Numbered from the stretch's first letter, positions 46,082-56,265 are shown. The stretch: 64,000 bases of DNA from Clostridiaceae bacterium (GCA_910575435.1 CAJTGI010000005.1:1-64000); one strand, 5' to 3'. Translations and numbers: made by a program. Notes: generated by a model not told the origin, from the sequence alone.

Positions 46082-46846
46082 TCATACCTCCGTAATCGCT
46101 TCCATTGCAATTTTCATGGCTGCTGCAAAAAAATCATTTCCCCAATTTCTTATATCGTGTGCATCAACATTTGCCAAAGAATCTGCGGTAAAAAGCACTT
46201 GCCCAAATAGGACGCCTCGCATTTTTGCACATGCGGCCATAGATGCGCATTCCATTTCCACAACGGAATATCCCTCTGATTTACGATATCGAACCATTTC
46301 CTTTGTTTCTCGGTAAAAGCCATCTGTTGTCCATGTTTTGCAGGTTTTATAACTTAATTTCGCATTTTCTAATACTCTGCATATTGCCTTTATTGGAGCA
46401 GGGTCCAATGAAATTTCCCGTGATGGCGGTAAATAATGATAGGATGTTCCTTCCTGTCTAAGTGCTGCGGTAGGAACAAAAAACGAGCCCTCGGTATCTT
46501 CTACTAATGCCCCGCAACATCCGGCAGATATGATTTCTTTCACGCCTCCTGCAATTAGCTGCTCCATAATTTGTACGGCACCTGCCCCGCCAAGAGGCGC
46601 TTGCACGAATGCAATATCTATGCCATTGATTTTTGTCTTATAAACACTAAATTCCTTCGTAACATTTACAAACCTTCCAACAACTTCGCATTCATTTTGG
46701 GCTACAAAATCATCTATTTCAGGCTCCATAAAAAGCATTACGGCTTTCGGCGGGAAATTATAATCAGTATGATGCCCCGGCATGATCACTGCACTCTGTT
46801 CTGTATCAAATTCCAATATAGGAATGTCATTTTTAAATATTGCCAC
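46082..46846 (-). CDS. Nucleoside phosphorylase (PNP/UDP family)
   Basis: The 254-residue protein has TYDFPP-like sugar/base residues, GGAGAVQIMEQLIAGGVKEIISAGCCGAL (phosphate and ribose site) and the diagnostic YSVVEMECASMAACAKMRGVLFGQVLFTADSL. The family cleaves the glycosidic bond of purine or uridine nucleosides with phosphate. The start is taken as GTG 46846, which has GGAGGGAGG seven bases upstream; the longer ORF runs into miaA. It is probably co-transcribed with the ANT(6)-like gene. Confidence 0.83.
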   Translation of the reverse strand: MAIFKNDIPILEFDTEQSAVIMPGHHTDYNFPPKAVMLFMEPEIDDFVAQNECEVVGRFVNVTKEFSVYKTKINGIDIAFVQAPLGGAGAVQIMEQLIAGGVKEIISAGCCGALVEDTEGSFFVPTAALRQEGTSYHYLPPSREISLDPAPIKAICRVLENAKLSYKTCKTWTTDGFYRETKEMVRYRKSEGYSVVEMECASMAACAKMRGVLFGQVLFTADSLANVDAHDIRNWGNDFFAAAMKIAMEAITEV

Positions 46847-46941
46847 AGTTTTCCTCCCTCCTCTGCAACCCATTTCTCTGTAACCTTCCGCCAGACCTAT
46901 CGCATGAAGGGATGAAAGGCTGAAGGACTGTGATTCCCATC

Positions 46942-47877
46942 TCATATGTTCCTGCAATCCTTGACGCAATAATCCAGCAGTTCCCCCTCGTCCCGAAACT
47001 GGTCCTTGTCTATCCAGGTCACCTCCCGCTCCCGGCGGAACCAGGTAAACTGCCGCTTGGCAAAGTGCCTGGTCTCCTGCTTGATCCGCTCATAGGCATG
47101 TTCCAGCGTGTCCCGCCCCTCCAGGGCATCGATGATTTCCTTGTATCCCAGGCCCTGCATGGACACCATCTTCCTGTGGCATCCCCGGGCGAGAAGCCGC
47201 TCCACCTCCCCTGTCAGTCCTGCACGCTCCATGTCGTCCACCCGCTCATTGATGCGCTGGTACAGGATTTCCCTGGGCAGCCGCAGCACATAATAGCGGA
47301 ACCGATAGGGAGATGCCTTCCCCTGCTGAGCCTGGTTGTGCTCCGACATCCGCTCCCCGGTCTGGCGATAATATTCCAGTGCCCGAATCACCCGCTTCAC
47401 ATTATTGGGGTGAATCGCCCGGGCGGAAGCCTCGTCCACCGCCCGCAGCCGTTCATGGAGGGCCGCCGCACCCTCCTCCCCGGCAAGCCTTTCCATCTCC
47501 TCCCGGAAAGCGGTATCCGCCTCCGTCTGGGAGAAATCAATGTCATACAGCACGGACTGGATATAAAATCCAGTTCCTCCCACGATGATCGGGCATTTTC
47601 CCCGGGCGTAAATATCCGCCATTGCCTCCTTGCAATACCTCTGGAAATCTGCCACGTGGAACTCCTCCCAGGGTTCCAGGATATCTATCAGATGGTGGGG
47701 AATCCCCTGCATCTGATCCGGGGAAATCTTTGCCGTCCCGATATCCATCCCCCGGTACACCTGCATGGAATCCGCAGAGATAATTTCTCCATCCAGAGCC
47801 TTGGCAAGCCCGATGGAAAGCGCGGTCTTGCCCACCGCCGTGGGACCCGTGAGAATGATTAACGGCTTTTTCTTCAT
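46942..47877 (-). CDS. miaA: tRNA dimethylallyltransferase
   Basis: The 311-residue enzyme adds a dimethylallyl group to A37 of tRNAs reading UNN codons. It has ILTGPTAVGKTALSIGLAKAL (P-loop), ISADSMQVYRGMDIGTAK, PHHLIDILEPWEEFHVADF and TRHFAKRQFTWFRR. Length is normal. Its start region overlaps the second arm of a hairpin repeat that follows mutL, so a GAAGAACGCAGAAAGG stretch serves as its leader. Confidence 0.95.
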   Translation of the reverse strand: MKKKPLIILTGPTAVGKTALSIGLAKALDGEIISADSMQVYRGMDIGTAKISPDQMQGIPHHLIDILEPWEEFHVADFQRYCKEAMADIYARGKCPIIVGGTGFYIQSVLYDIDFSQTEADTAFREEMERLAGEEGAAALHERLRAVDEASARAIHPNNVKRVIRALEYYRQTGERMSEHNQAQQGKASPYRFRYYVLRLPREILYQRINERVDDMERAGLTGEVERLLARGCHRKMVSMQGLGYKEIIDALEGRDTLEHAYERIKQETRHFAKRQFTWFRREREVTWIDKDQFRDEGELLDYCVKDCRNI

Positions 47878-47893
47878 AACAATACTACCTTTC

Positions 47894-47967
47894 TGCGTTC
47901 TTCCTAGGTGCGATTGTAGTTTTGCCTGGCGAGGTGTTTACGAGCCTGACAAAACTTCGCACCTTTT
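47894..47967 (-). repeat. 3'-end hairpin repeat, mutL copy (second stem truncated by miaA)
   Basis: Immediately after the mutL TAA the minus strand reads AAAAGGTGCGAAGTTTTG..., pairing with CAAAACT...TCGCACCT. The second stem has only its first arm, GAAGAACGC, before the miaA leader begins. Confidence 0.75.
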
Positions 47968-49971
47968 TTAAACAATCCGCTTAAACTTCTTCTCAATCTC
48001 CGTCTTGGACATGGAAATCATGGTGGGCCTGCCATGGGGACAGTGATAGGGGTTTTCCAAGGTCATCAATTCCTTGAGAAGTTCTTCCATCTGGGCCGTC
48101 GGCAGCTTGCTATTCCCCTTCACCGCCGCCTTGCAGGACATGGACGCCACCTTTTCCAGCAGAATCTCCGGCGTCCTATTCCTGCCCCCCTCCTCCGTCA
48201 GCGTGTCGATGACCTCCAGCAGGAGTGCCTGGGTGCCCACCTCCGGCAGATGGGCGGGCACGCCGCTCACCGTGTACTCCCTGCCCCCAAATGCCTCCAA
48301 CTGGTATCCCAGACGTTCCAGAATCTCCCGATGCTCCTCCACTGCCTGTTGCTGCTGCATGGACAGGGACAATACAATGGGGGGATGAAGCAGCTGGGTG
48401 GCGGCTTCTCGCTGGTCCAGTTCCCTCATAAACCGCTCATAGAGCACCTTCTCATGGGCGGCGTGCTGGTCCACCATGTACATCTTATCCTCGTATTGCA
48501 AGATCCAGTACGTAGAAAATACCTGCCCGATGATTATTAGTTCCTTCCGTGCCCTGTCCGATAGAATCCCTTCCTCAAATAGCGTGGACTGCCTGGCATC
48601 TCTGGGAATCTCTTTCCTCTCCATCCGGCTCTCCGTCGCAGCACCATAAGAAGCGGCTTCCTGCAGAAGATCTTCCCGTTCTCCCCGTTCCTCCCGCCTC
48701 TCTTTCCAATGATCCCGGCTCTCCGCGCCATCTATGCGGGGAAGAATCTCCCTGTCAGCGTGAGCAATCCCTCCGTGGCCAGTGAATCCATCCTCCCCCT
48801 CCTTCGGCGGCACATCCCTGGACAGTTCCTCCAGAATCCTTAGATTTTCCTGTCCGCCGCCCTGCCGCTCCTCTGCCTTCCGCCGCCTCTCGAAAGGCTC
48901 TGCCTTCTGCCCGGAGGAAAATGACTTCTTGCTCTTTTCCCGCTCCTCCCTGCTCTGGAATGTCACCTCCGGGATAAACTCCCGATATTTCAACCCCTGG
49001 GACACCCCGTGGTACACGCTCTGGAAGATCTCCTTCTCATTGTTAAAGCGAATCTCCATCTTCTGGGGATGCACGTTGACATCGATATACTGGGGATCGA
49101 TGGACAGATGCAACACCGTGAAGGGATAGCGGTGCTGCATGGAATAGGGGGCATATGCCTCCTCGATGGCCCGCTGGATCACCGGGCTCTTGATATACCG
49201 CCCATTGATAAAATAATTCATCATCCCCCGATTTCCCCTGGAAATCACAGGCTTTCCAATAAATCCCTTAATCTGGCAGAAGACCTCCTTCTGGTCTATT
49301 TCAATCAGATTGGTGGCAATATCCCTGCCATAGATATGATAAATCACATCCTTCAGATTGCCATTTCCCGCCGTGGAAATCTTAGTCTGCTTCTGGTTAA
49401 TGAATCGGAAGGAAATATCCGGGTGGGACAGAGCCATCCGCTCCACCAAGCCGCTGATGTAGCCCGCCTCCGTCTGCGGGGTTTTTAAGAATTTTAGTCT
49501 GGCAGGGGTATTAAAAAAAAGGTTTCTCACCAAAAATGTTGTGCCCTCCGGGCATCCAACCCCCTCCAATTCCCGCTTCCTGCCACCCTCGCAGACATAC
49601 CGAACCCCCATCAGGGACTCCCTGGTCTTGGTGAGCATCTCCAGCTGGGATACGGAGGCGATGCTGGCCAGGGCCTCCCCCCGGAATCCCAGGCTGGACA
49701 CGGTGAGCAGATCTGTCACATCCTGAATCTTGCTGGTGGCATGGGGAGTAAAGGCAAGTTCGATATCTCCCTCCTCCATGCCGCTCCCATTGTCGGTAAT
49801 GCGAATCAGGCTCTTGCCACCGTCCTGAATTTCCACCGTCACTGCTCTGGCCTGGGCATCAATGGCATTCTCAATCAATTCCTTCGCCACCGCCATAGGG
49901 CGCTCGATCACTTCCCCCGCCGCAATCTTATTCACTGTATCCTGGCTCAATATATGTATCTTGCTGGACAT
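47968..49971 (-). CDS. mutL: DNA mismatch repair protein MutL
   Basis: The 667-residue protein has the GHKL ATPase start (IAAGEVIERPMAVAKELIENAIDAQA, RITDNGSGMEEGDIELAFTPHATSKI, LGFRGEALASIASV). A variable charged linker (350-470) and a C-terminal dimer domain with DQHAAHEKVLYERF and GRPTMISM (nicking-endonuclease type) follow. Start 49971 is chosen: GAGAGG stands eight bases before it. It lies between mutS and miaA. Confidence 0.95.
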   Translation of the reverse strand: MSSKIHILSQDTVNKIAAGEVIERPMAVAKELIENAIDAQARAVTVEIQDGGKSLIRITDNGSGMEEGDIELAFTPHATSKIQDVTDLLTVSSLGFRGEALASIASVSQLEMLTKTRESLMGVRYVCEGGRKRELEGVGCPEGTTFLVRNLFFNTPARLKFLKTPQTEAGYISGLVERMALSHPDISFRFINQKQTKISTAGNGNLKDVIYHIYGRDIATNLIEIDQKEVFCQIKGFIGKPVISRGNRGMMNYFINGRYIKSPVIQRAIEEAYAPYSMQHRYPFTVLHLSIDPQYIDVNVHPQKMEIRFNNEKEIFQSVYHGVSQGLKYREFIPEVTFQSREEREKSKKSFSSGQKAEPFERRRKAEERQGGGQENLRILEELSRDVPPKEGEDGFTGHGGIAHADREILPRIDGAESRDHWKERREERGEREDLLQEAASYGAATESRMERKEIPRDARQSTLFEEGILSDRARKELIIIGQVFSTYWILQYEDKMYMVDQHAAHEKVLYERFMRELDQREAATQLLHPPIVLSLSMQQQQAVEEHREILERLGYQLEAFGGREYTVSGVPAHLPEVGTQALLLEVIDTLTEEGGRNRTPEILLEKVASMSCKAAVKGNSKLPTAQMEELLKELMTLENPYHCPHGRPTMISMSKTEIEKKFKRIV

Positions 49972-50084
49972 TCCTCTCACCTCTCTATCAATACTTTTCT
50001 ATGCAGAAATTGCGCATTTCGTTTAACAATTAATAATCCAATAACCAAGGGCATTCCAAATCATAGCCAAATATATCACACACT

Positions 50085-50134
50085 CTCAAAAGAACACCGC
50101 TTCTTCGCCGACTTTAGAAAGTTCCTAGCACCTT
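50085..50134 (-). repeat. 3'-end hairpin repeat, mutS copy (short)
   Basis: The mutS TAA is followed at once by AAGGTGCTAGGAACTTTC, then GGCGAAGAAGCGGTGTTCTT, a degenerate version of the GAAGAACGC stem. Confidence 0.55.
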
Positions 50135-52837
50135 TTATACCCGATCCTTCACTTTGGCCTGCATCTTATACAGGATATTCAGTGCCTCGATGGGCGTGGT
50201 GTCGCTCAAGTTCAGTTCATGAAGTTCCACGATAATATCATCCATCTTGATATTGGTATTGCTGGTATCGAAAAAGGAAAGCTGTCCCAGTTCCTCCGAC
50301 TCAATTTCCTCGGCAGACTTTTTCCGAACCTTCCTCTTGGTCTGCTGCTCGATACCGTATTCGTAGTCTGGCAGTTCGTACTCCACGTCAATTTCCCTGG
50401 CCTTGGCCGCAATATCATTGTCGCTAAGCTGATTCACGATCTCCCTGGCTCTGGCCAGAACCCCTTCCGGCACCCCCGCCAGCTTCGCAACCTGGATGCC
50501 ATAGCTCTTGTCCGCCCCGCCCTTCACGATCTTTCGCAGGAAGACGATATCATCTCCCTGCTCCTTCACGGCGATGCAGTAATTGTCCACGCTGTCAATC
50601 TTACCCTCCAGTTCCGTCAATTCATGGTAATGGGTGGCAAACAGCGTCTTAGCCCCCAGAAGCCTTGGATTCGCGATATGCTCAATCACCGCCCAGGCAA
50701 TGCTCAGCCCGTCAAATGTACTAGTTCCCCGGCCAATCTCATCCAAAATCACCAGACTGTTTCTAGTGGCATTCCTGAGAATATTGGCCACCTCCGTCAT
50801 CTCCACCATGAAGGTACTCTGCCCGCTGGCCAGGTCATCCGATGCCCCCACCCTGGTAAAGATCCTGTCCACCACGCCGATGGTGGCTGATTTTGCAGGG
50901 ATAAAAGAGCCAATCTGCGCCATCAGCACCAGAAGTGCCGTCTGGCGCATATAGGTGGATTTTCCCGCCATATTCGGGCCGGTAATAATAGAAATCTTGT
51001 GATTATCGTCATTCAGGTATGTATCGTTGGCCACAAACAGGTCGCTGGGAATCATCTTCTCCACCACGGGATGCCTGCCGTCCTTGATGTCAATCACCCC
51101 GTCCCCGGTGATTACCGGCCTGACATAATTATTCTGCTCCGCCACCAGTGCCAGGGAGGCGAACATATCCACCGCCCCAATGATCTTGGCCGTCTTCTGA
51201 ATCTTGCCAATCTGCTCATAAATCCTCTCCCGCACCTGGCAGAAGAGATCATATTCCAGATTGTGCAGCTTGTCCTCCGCCCCCAGAATCGTATCCTCTA
51301 ACTCCTTTAGCTTCGAGGTGGTATATCGCTCCGCATTGGCCAGGGTCTGCTTTCTTGTCCAGTCCTCCGGCACCAAGTCTTTATTGGAATTGGTCACCTC
51401 CAGATAATAGCCAAAGACTTTGTTGAACTTAATCTTTAGATTCCTAATCTGGGTGCGCTCCTTTTCCTCCTCCAACAGGTCCGCCAGCCACTGCTTGCCG
51501 TCGGTCTTTGCCCTGCGCAACCTGTCCACCTCCTCGTGAAAGCCATCCCTGATGATATCCCCTTCTCGCACGGTAAGGGGCGGCTCCTCCATGATTGCGC
51601 GGTCAATCAACTGATGCAGATCCTGCAGATCCTCCATCTGCTCCCCGAAACGCCTAAGCATCCCCCCCTCTTCATAACTGAGGAGAATGGTTTTGATGCC
51701 CGGCAGCATGGAGAGGGACTGGCGAAAGGCAATGAGATCCCTGGGATTGGCACTGCGATAGCTAATCTTGCTGATCAGCCGCTCCAAATCATAGATTGGC
51801 CCCAAATATTCCCGAAGTTCCTCCCGGTTCATCACATTGTCATTCAACGCCTCCACCGTGTCCAGCCTGGCATTGATTTCCCGGATATCCAGCAATGGCT
51901 GCTCAATGGCGCTGCGCAGCATCCTGGCTCCCATAGCGGTTCTGGTCTTATCTAACACCCAGAAAAGAGATCCCCGCTTCGCCTTCTCCCGCATGGTCTC
52001 ACACAATTCCAGATTCCTTCTGGTAGAACGGTCTAAGAGCATATGCTTTCCTGATACCAGGGTCTGAATGCGGGTAATGTGATCCAGGGAAATCTTCTGG
52101 GTCTCCTCCAGATACTGCAGCACTGCCCCTGCGGCAGTCACGCCAATGCTGTAATCCTCCAGCCCAAGCCCGGACAAAGAACCAACATGGAAATGCCTTT
52201 CCAGCACGCTCCTGCACCGCTCTCCGTCAAAATACCAAGACTCAATGGCGGAGATTACCATCCCCAGCCTTCCCTCAAGGTCATCAAAGTCAATGCCGCA
52301 CATGAGGAAGGGGTCATTGCAGATAATCTCCGAAGGCGCCGTCTTTCCAATTTCATCCAGAAGCTGGTTCTGGTCTTCAAACTCCGCCACGAAATAATCC
52401 CCCGTGGTCACATCCACATAGGAAACCCCGTAAGCATTGGTGGTGTACACCACGCTCATAAGATAATTATTCTTTGTCTCGTCCAGAGACTGGGTATCCA
52501 GATTCGTCCCCGGCGTCACCACTCTGGTAACCTCTCGTTTCACCAGCCCCTTGGCCTCCTTGGGATCCTCCACCTGCTCGCAGATCGCCACCTTGTATCC
52601 CTTGGTCACCAATTTATTCAGATAGCCATCCACGGCGTGGAAGGGAACGCCGCACATAGGCGCCCGCTCCTCCGTGCCGCAGCTCTTTCCCGTCAGGGTG
52701 AGTTCCAATTCTTGGGAGCAGGTCTTGGCATCCTCGTAAAACATTTCATAAAAATCCCCAAGACGATAAAAAAGAATACAATCCTTGTATTCCTCCTTGG
52801 TCTCCATATACTTTTGCATCATTGGCGTCAGTGGCAT
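50135..52837 (-). CDS. mutS: DNA mismatch repair protein MutS
   Basis: The 900-residue protein recognises mispairs. It opens MPLTPMMQKYMETKEEYKDCILFYRLGDFYEMFYEDA, containing the mismatch-wedge FYEMF motif. The C-terminal ATPase has GPNMAGKSTYMRQTALLVLMAQIGSFIPA, VILDEIGRGTSTFDGLSIAWAV and TLFATHYHELTELE. Start 52837 matches the family and has AGGA; the ORF is open 27 codons upstream, without support. It leads mutS-mutL-miaA. Confidence 0.95.
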   Translation of the reverse strand: MPLTPMMQKYMETKEEYKDCILFYRLGDFYEMFYEDAKTCSQELELTLTGKSCGTEERAPMCGVPFHAVDGYLNKLVTKGYKVAICEQVEDPKEAKGLVKREVTRVVTPGTNLDTQSLDETKNNYLMSVVYTTNAYGVSYVDVTTGDYFVAEFEDQNQLLDEIGKTAPSEIICNDPFLMCGIDFDDLEGRLGMVISAIESWYFDGERCRSVLERHFHVGSLSGLGLEDYSIGVTAAGAVLQYLEETQKISLDHITRIQTLVSGKHMLLDRSTRRNLELCETMREKAKRGSLFWVLDKTRTAMGARMLRSAIEQPLLDIREINARLDTVEALNDNVMNREELREYLGPIYDLERLISKISYRSANPRDLIAFRQSLSMLPGIKTILLSYEEGGMLRRFGEQMEDLQDLHQLIDRAIMEEPPLTVREGDIIRDGFHEEVDRLRRAKTDGKQWLADLLEEEKERTQIRNLKIKFNKVFGYYLEVTNSNKDLVPEDWTRKQTLANAERYTTSKLKELEDTILGAEDKLHNLEYDLFCQVRERIYEQIGKIQKTAKIIGAVDMFASLALVAEQNNYVRPVITGDGVIDIKDGRHPVVEKMIPSDLFVANDTYLNDDNHKISIITGPNMAGKSTYMRQTALLVLMAQIGSFIPAKSATIGVVDRIFTRVGASDDLASGQSTFMVEMTEVANILRNATRNSLVILDEIGRGTSTFDGLSIAWAVIEHIANPRLLGAKTLFATHYHELTELEGKIDSVDNYCIAVKEQGDDIVFLRKIVKGGADKSYGIQVAKLAGVPEGVLARAREIVNQLSDNDIAAKAREIDVEYELPDYEYGIEQQTKRKVRKKSAEEIESEELGQLSFFDTSNTNIKMDDIIVELHELNLSDTTPIEALNILYKMQAKVKDRV

Positions 52838-53080
52838 CTTTTCTTCCTCGCTTCTTGTATAGAATAAAGGGAATGGAAATACTGTGCCGCCATGAACAGC
52901 AACATCACTTTTCGTCACCGTTCCCAGCCATTCATCTCCATTCCCTTACAAGAAAATCCTGAATCCCCCATAAAAGCATCCACGGAAACTCATCAGAATT
53001 TTCATGTCGGTCATCCAAATTCATTACATTCTTAATAAAATTGACGTGCCGAGTCCAACGGCACTGCCATATATAAAAAA

Positions 53081-53476
53081 ATGAGTAACACTGTAAGCCG
53101 AGTTCTGTATCTGACAATCATCTATCTAGGCCTGCTGTTGCCAGCAGGCTCAAGCAACCTACCCGGAACACGACGGGCCGCCGTATCGTTCCTGTTCGGT
53201 CTTGCTTCGGATGGGGTTTACATCTGCCACGCCTGTTACCAAGCGCGCGGTGAGCCCTTACCTCGCCTTTTCACCCTTACCGCCCTGCCTATGCTCTGGG
53301 AAGGAGCGATGAGCAATTAGAAATGATATCTTATAGGGCGGCGGTTATTTTCTGTTGCACTGGCCTGGGAGTCGCCTCCACCGGACGTTATCCGGCATCC
53401 TGCCCTGTGAAGCCCGGACTTTCCTCACCTGCGGCCTTTCGGCACTTGCAGCCGCGATTGTCTGTGCTACTCATTG
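53081..53476 (-). ncRNA. rnpB: RNase P RNA
   Basis: Read on the minus strand it has the conserved RNase P core: GAGGAAAGTCCGGGCT near the 5' end and ACAGAACTCGGCTTACAG near the 3' end, with terminal pairing of AGTAGC-type and GTTACT-type ends. GGTGGAGGCGACTCCC-type stems lie between. The catalytic RNA trims tRNA 5' leaders. Ends are approximate. Confidence 0.95.
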
Positions 53477-53482
53477 CCCTTT

Positions 53483-53511
53483 ATTTTAACATGAGATATT
53501 AAAAAAGTAAA
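53483..53511 (-). promoter_or_regulatory. Promoter of rnpB
   Basis: On the minus strand TTTACT (53511-53506), 17 bases, TAAAAT (53488-53483), about seven bases before the inferred 5' end. Confidence 0.6.
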
Positions 53512-53526
53512 TAGGCATGCTCGGCT

Positions 53527-54021
53527 TTACTTTCTCACATAGATGTATTTTGTCTTTGCAGCAAGAGGTATCGCATTGTCATCTGCCGTACTGGAATTTA
53601 CACTCTCATACAAGACCATCCTGTCGCCGGACTTCTCAAAGTCCCACTGAAAATCGCCAAACTGACATTTTCCGGCATAACAAACTTTTCCGTCGCATAT
53701 CTTCAACTTCCCCTTGTCCCGCTCCCCAAAGAAACCCGTTTCAATAAAATTACCTTCATGATCAATTTTGAAAGTACCCCTTTTTGTTTTTTTAACTTCA
53801 TACTCTTTGGTGTTCTTGTTCCTGATATGGCGCGTTCCATCCAAGGGTATTTCTTCATACTGATGGCTATCTTCGCTATAGATGTATCCTTTCTCCATTT
53901 CCCATTCCCCGGCGTATGCGTGGTAGCCGCGACCAGAAACCATATACAACGCCGCAGCCGCCAAAAAAACAGCCGTACCAAGCAATCCGAAAATTATTGC
54001 ATACTTAATTTTTTTACTCAT
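53527..54021 (-). CDS. Exported protein of unknown function
   Basis: The 164-residue protein has an N-terminal membrane helix (KIKYAIIFGLLGTAVFLAAAALYMV), then a beta-rich extracytoplasmic part with Tyr/Lys/Glu repeats (EWEMEKGYIYSEDSHQYEEIPLDG, GTFKIDHEGNFIETGFFG, GKLKICDGKVCYAGKCQFG). The paired Cys may form a disulfide. AGGAGG precedes the ATG. I do not recognise the family; it adjoins decayed genes. Confidence 0.65.
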   Translation of the reverse strand: MSKKIKYAIIFGLLGTAVFLAAAALYMVSGRGYHAYAGEWEMEKGYIYSEDSHQYEEIPLDGTRHIRNKNTKEYEVKKTKRGTFKIDHEGNFIETGFFGERDKGKLKICDGKVCYAGKCQFGDFQWDFEKSGDRMVLYESVNSSTADDNAIPLAAKTKYIYVRK

Positions 54022-54038
54022 TTACTCCCTTATTCCTC

Positions 54039-55048
54039 CTATTTGCCATGTTGACAGACCCCATACTGATCTACAAGAACTGCGCCTGTTGTTTTGGATC
54101 GCAATTCAACATTTGCATATAACTTACAAATCTTTGTTATACTGCCTTTCCAAGTTGATGCAGTTCCTACGCTTACACCACCCACTTGGCCCGATAACGA
54201 GACATTTCCTTCTTTTTTACATACAACTTCAAATTTTGTCATCACTGATAATGTCTGACCACGTTTGGTACACTTTGAAGATGAAACCAACTTTGCATCT
54301 CCTTTTTCAGAAATTTTAAATGGGCCAGAAGAGCCATAATCCCAGCACATTGCTTCCCGAAACTTAATTCCTGTATCAGTCACCGTGTAATGATTCGTCA
54401 CAGACATATGCCCATATACCTTTTTTCCCAAACCTACCTGGCATTTTGTAGTATATCTTCTTGCCCCTCTTTTCTTTATAATGGCTCTATCATTATACCA
54501 CTTTTTTGTAACAATGCTACAAGCTGAAAAAAAATCATTTCCTCTTTTTTCAAAAGTATTATCTTTTACATCTTCGCCTGACAGAATAACCATGCACCAG
54601 AATTAAGATAATAAATATCTTTCACGCAATCTTTCCCATCTTTCGTTGTATAGTTCAAAGACTCGTCAGGTTTTTTATCACCAATTTCCTCCATCGCCTT
54701 CACAACATCAGCACTTTGTTCGCATAATTCACTTACAATTACATCTGGGTCTGTTTGTTCATACAGATGTGTAAGGTCTTTTTCGTAATTTTATGAAGAT
54801 ATATCAATTTCCTCTAACCGCTCTTTGAATTCTTCCTTAGAGTCAACGGTATAGTTCTTATCGGAGTTATTCGGGAATTTCAGCGCATCCTGTACAATCC
54901 TGTCAACTTTCTTGATGTTCTTATCAGAGTTTTCCTCAATAACCTCAGCTTTCTTCTGTTCCCCTGACGCTGCATCAGCAAATCTGCTGTTGCTTATAGC
55001 CCCTATACAAATCGCAATTACTGCAAAACTAAATATTAACTTCTTCAT
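54039..55048 (-). pseudogene. Broken secreted-protein gene (in-frame stop plus frameshift)
   Basis: Three pieces line up on one strand. (1) 55048-54791: a signal peptide (MKKLIFSFAVIAICIGAISN...) and helical region ending in TAA. (2) The same frame continues after that TAA for about 73 codons (NYEKDLTHLYEQTDPDVIVS...). (3) A frame change near 54590 leads into a 180-codon stretch (FEKRGNDFFSACSIVTKKWYND ... VDQYGVCQHGK). Together they resemble one exported protein of about 360 residues. Two separate genes remain possible. Confidence 0.55.
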
Positions 55049-55517
55049 ATTTAATCCTATCCTTTCTTTTTCTTGATGCAATATAAATGCATATGAATAT
55101 ATCTGCAATAATACATCCTGCACAAAATATATTTTTGTAGTCACTTACAGACAAGTCTGCAATAATATTATACGAACTGTGCATTATTATTGTGATTATA
55201 ATATTCTGTGTACACTCATAAACAATCGCAAGCATAATTCCTAACATAAAAGGAACAAGCATAATCTTGAGTATCTGCTCATAATCAGGAGACTGCATAT
55301 ATAATAATTGCCCAAGCAGATGCATCATAGCAAAATACAAACCTGATATTATCACATTTGACTGCGTACTATGACTGGTTCTGCTCAATACATTTGATAC
55401 GCACTTTCTGAATACCAATTCTTCACAAAGCCCAATCAGAAATATTTGGGAAAATATTGTGCCTATAATCTCAGTCAGATATATATGATATATTTGATTA
55501 ACACACAATATCATCAT
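55029..55517 (-). CDS. CPBP-family intramembrane protease, N-terminally truncated
   Basis: The 162-residue ORF has the CPBP/Abi signature: LCEELVFRKCVS (EExxxR), FAMMHLLG (FxxxH) and HSSYNII (HxxxN/D), within membrane helices. Intact members have several helices before the EExxxR motif; here it comes at about residue 31, so the 5' part appears lost. It overlaps the truncated gene upstream by 20 bases in another frame. Probably a remnant, though all catalytic motifs survive. Confidence 0.6.
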   Translation of the reverse strand: MMILCVNQIYHIYLTEIIGTIFSQIFLIGLCEELVFRKCVSNVLSRTSHSTQSNVIISGLYFAMMHLLGQLLYMQSPDYEQILKIMLVPFMLGIMLAIVYECTQNIIITIIMHSSYNIIADLSVSDYKNIFCAGCIIADIFICIYIASRKRKDRIKYEEVNI

Positions 55518-56265
55518 GCTTATTAAACAGGATATTTTCTTTCACGCCCTCGCTCTGGGGAATATACTGCAAGTCATATCCCTGGCCGAACGCATCTCCA
55601 TATTCTGCCACCTTCTCTTCCTCCCCGAGGAATTTCACCGTCTTTTTCCTGACGGGAACTTCCTTCTCCCCCATGGGAGAAAAGAATAGGGAAGATTCTT
55701 CTTGATTCATAATCGTCACGTATTCCCGGCTGTTTTCGGGAAGGTAAACCTTTATGGCATTATCCTTATTTTCATAGGCATATGAATCATTTCCAGAAAT
55801 GATTTCATTTGACTGCATGAAGTCATTATCAATAAATTTTATTTCGTTTTCTTCTTTGTCATAATATTTTACGGGTGATTCAAACACATGCAATGTTTTG
55901 CTTTGATCTTTGTTAACCGTGGTAAAAGAATGCAGGTCCAGATTATCCACGCCATCGATATCTTTTACTTCTTCTGAATTTACATTGGCATTTTCCAATA
56001 GTTCTTCCGGAACATCCGACAGGGAAAAGTCCGTATTCTCGATTAATTCCTGTTCCTTTTTGGAGGGAATGCCCGATAATGGGTTATCTTGCTCCGCTCC
56101 ATCTGCTCTCAGTGTTTTGCTTATTTTACTTGAGGTCTTTGTCACATCCTTCGCTTGCTTCTGGCTTTGCTTTCCGGCAGCCCCCTGAGAGATTCTGACT
56201 GGACCCATAGGCGGTATCATCAGTGCCATGCAGCATAATAATTCTGTCCATTTTCTGTTCATCAT
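55498..56265 (-). pseudogene. N-terminal fragment of a large secreted (RHS/DNRLRE-like) protein
   Basis: The 255-codon ORF has a signal peptide (MNRKWTELLCCMALMIPPMGPVR) and ends VKFLGEEEKVAEYGDAFGQGYDLQYIPQSEGVKENILFNKHDDIVC. The YGDAFG...DLQYIPQSEGVKENI stretch is typical of the beginning of very long wall-associated RHS/DNRLRE proteins. Those continue for over 1000 residues; here the frame stops within 15 codons, just where the truncated protease begins. A deletion joining two genes is the simplest reading. Start 56265 follows AAGGAG. Confidence 0.6.

Noticed and set aside
53081-53320. 79-codon plus-strand ORF
   Set aside because: Lies in the RNase P RNA gene.
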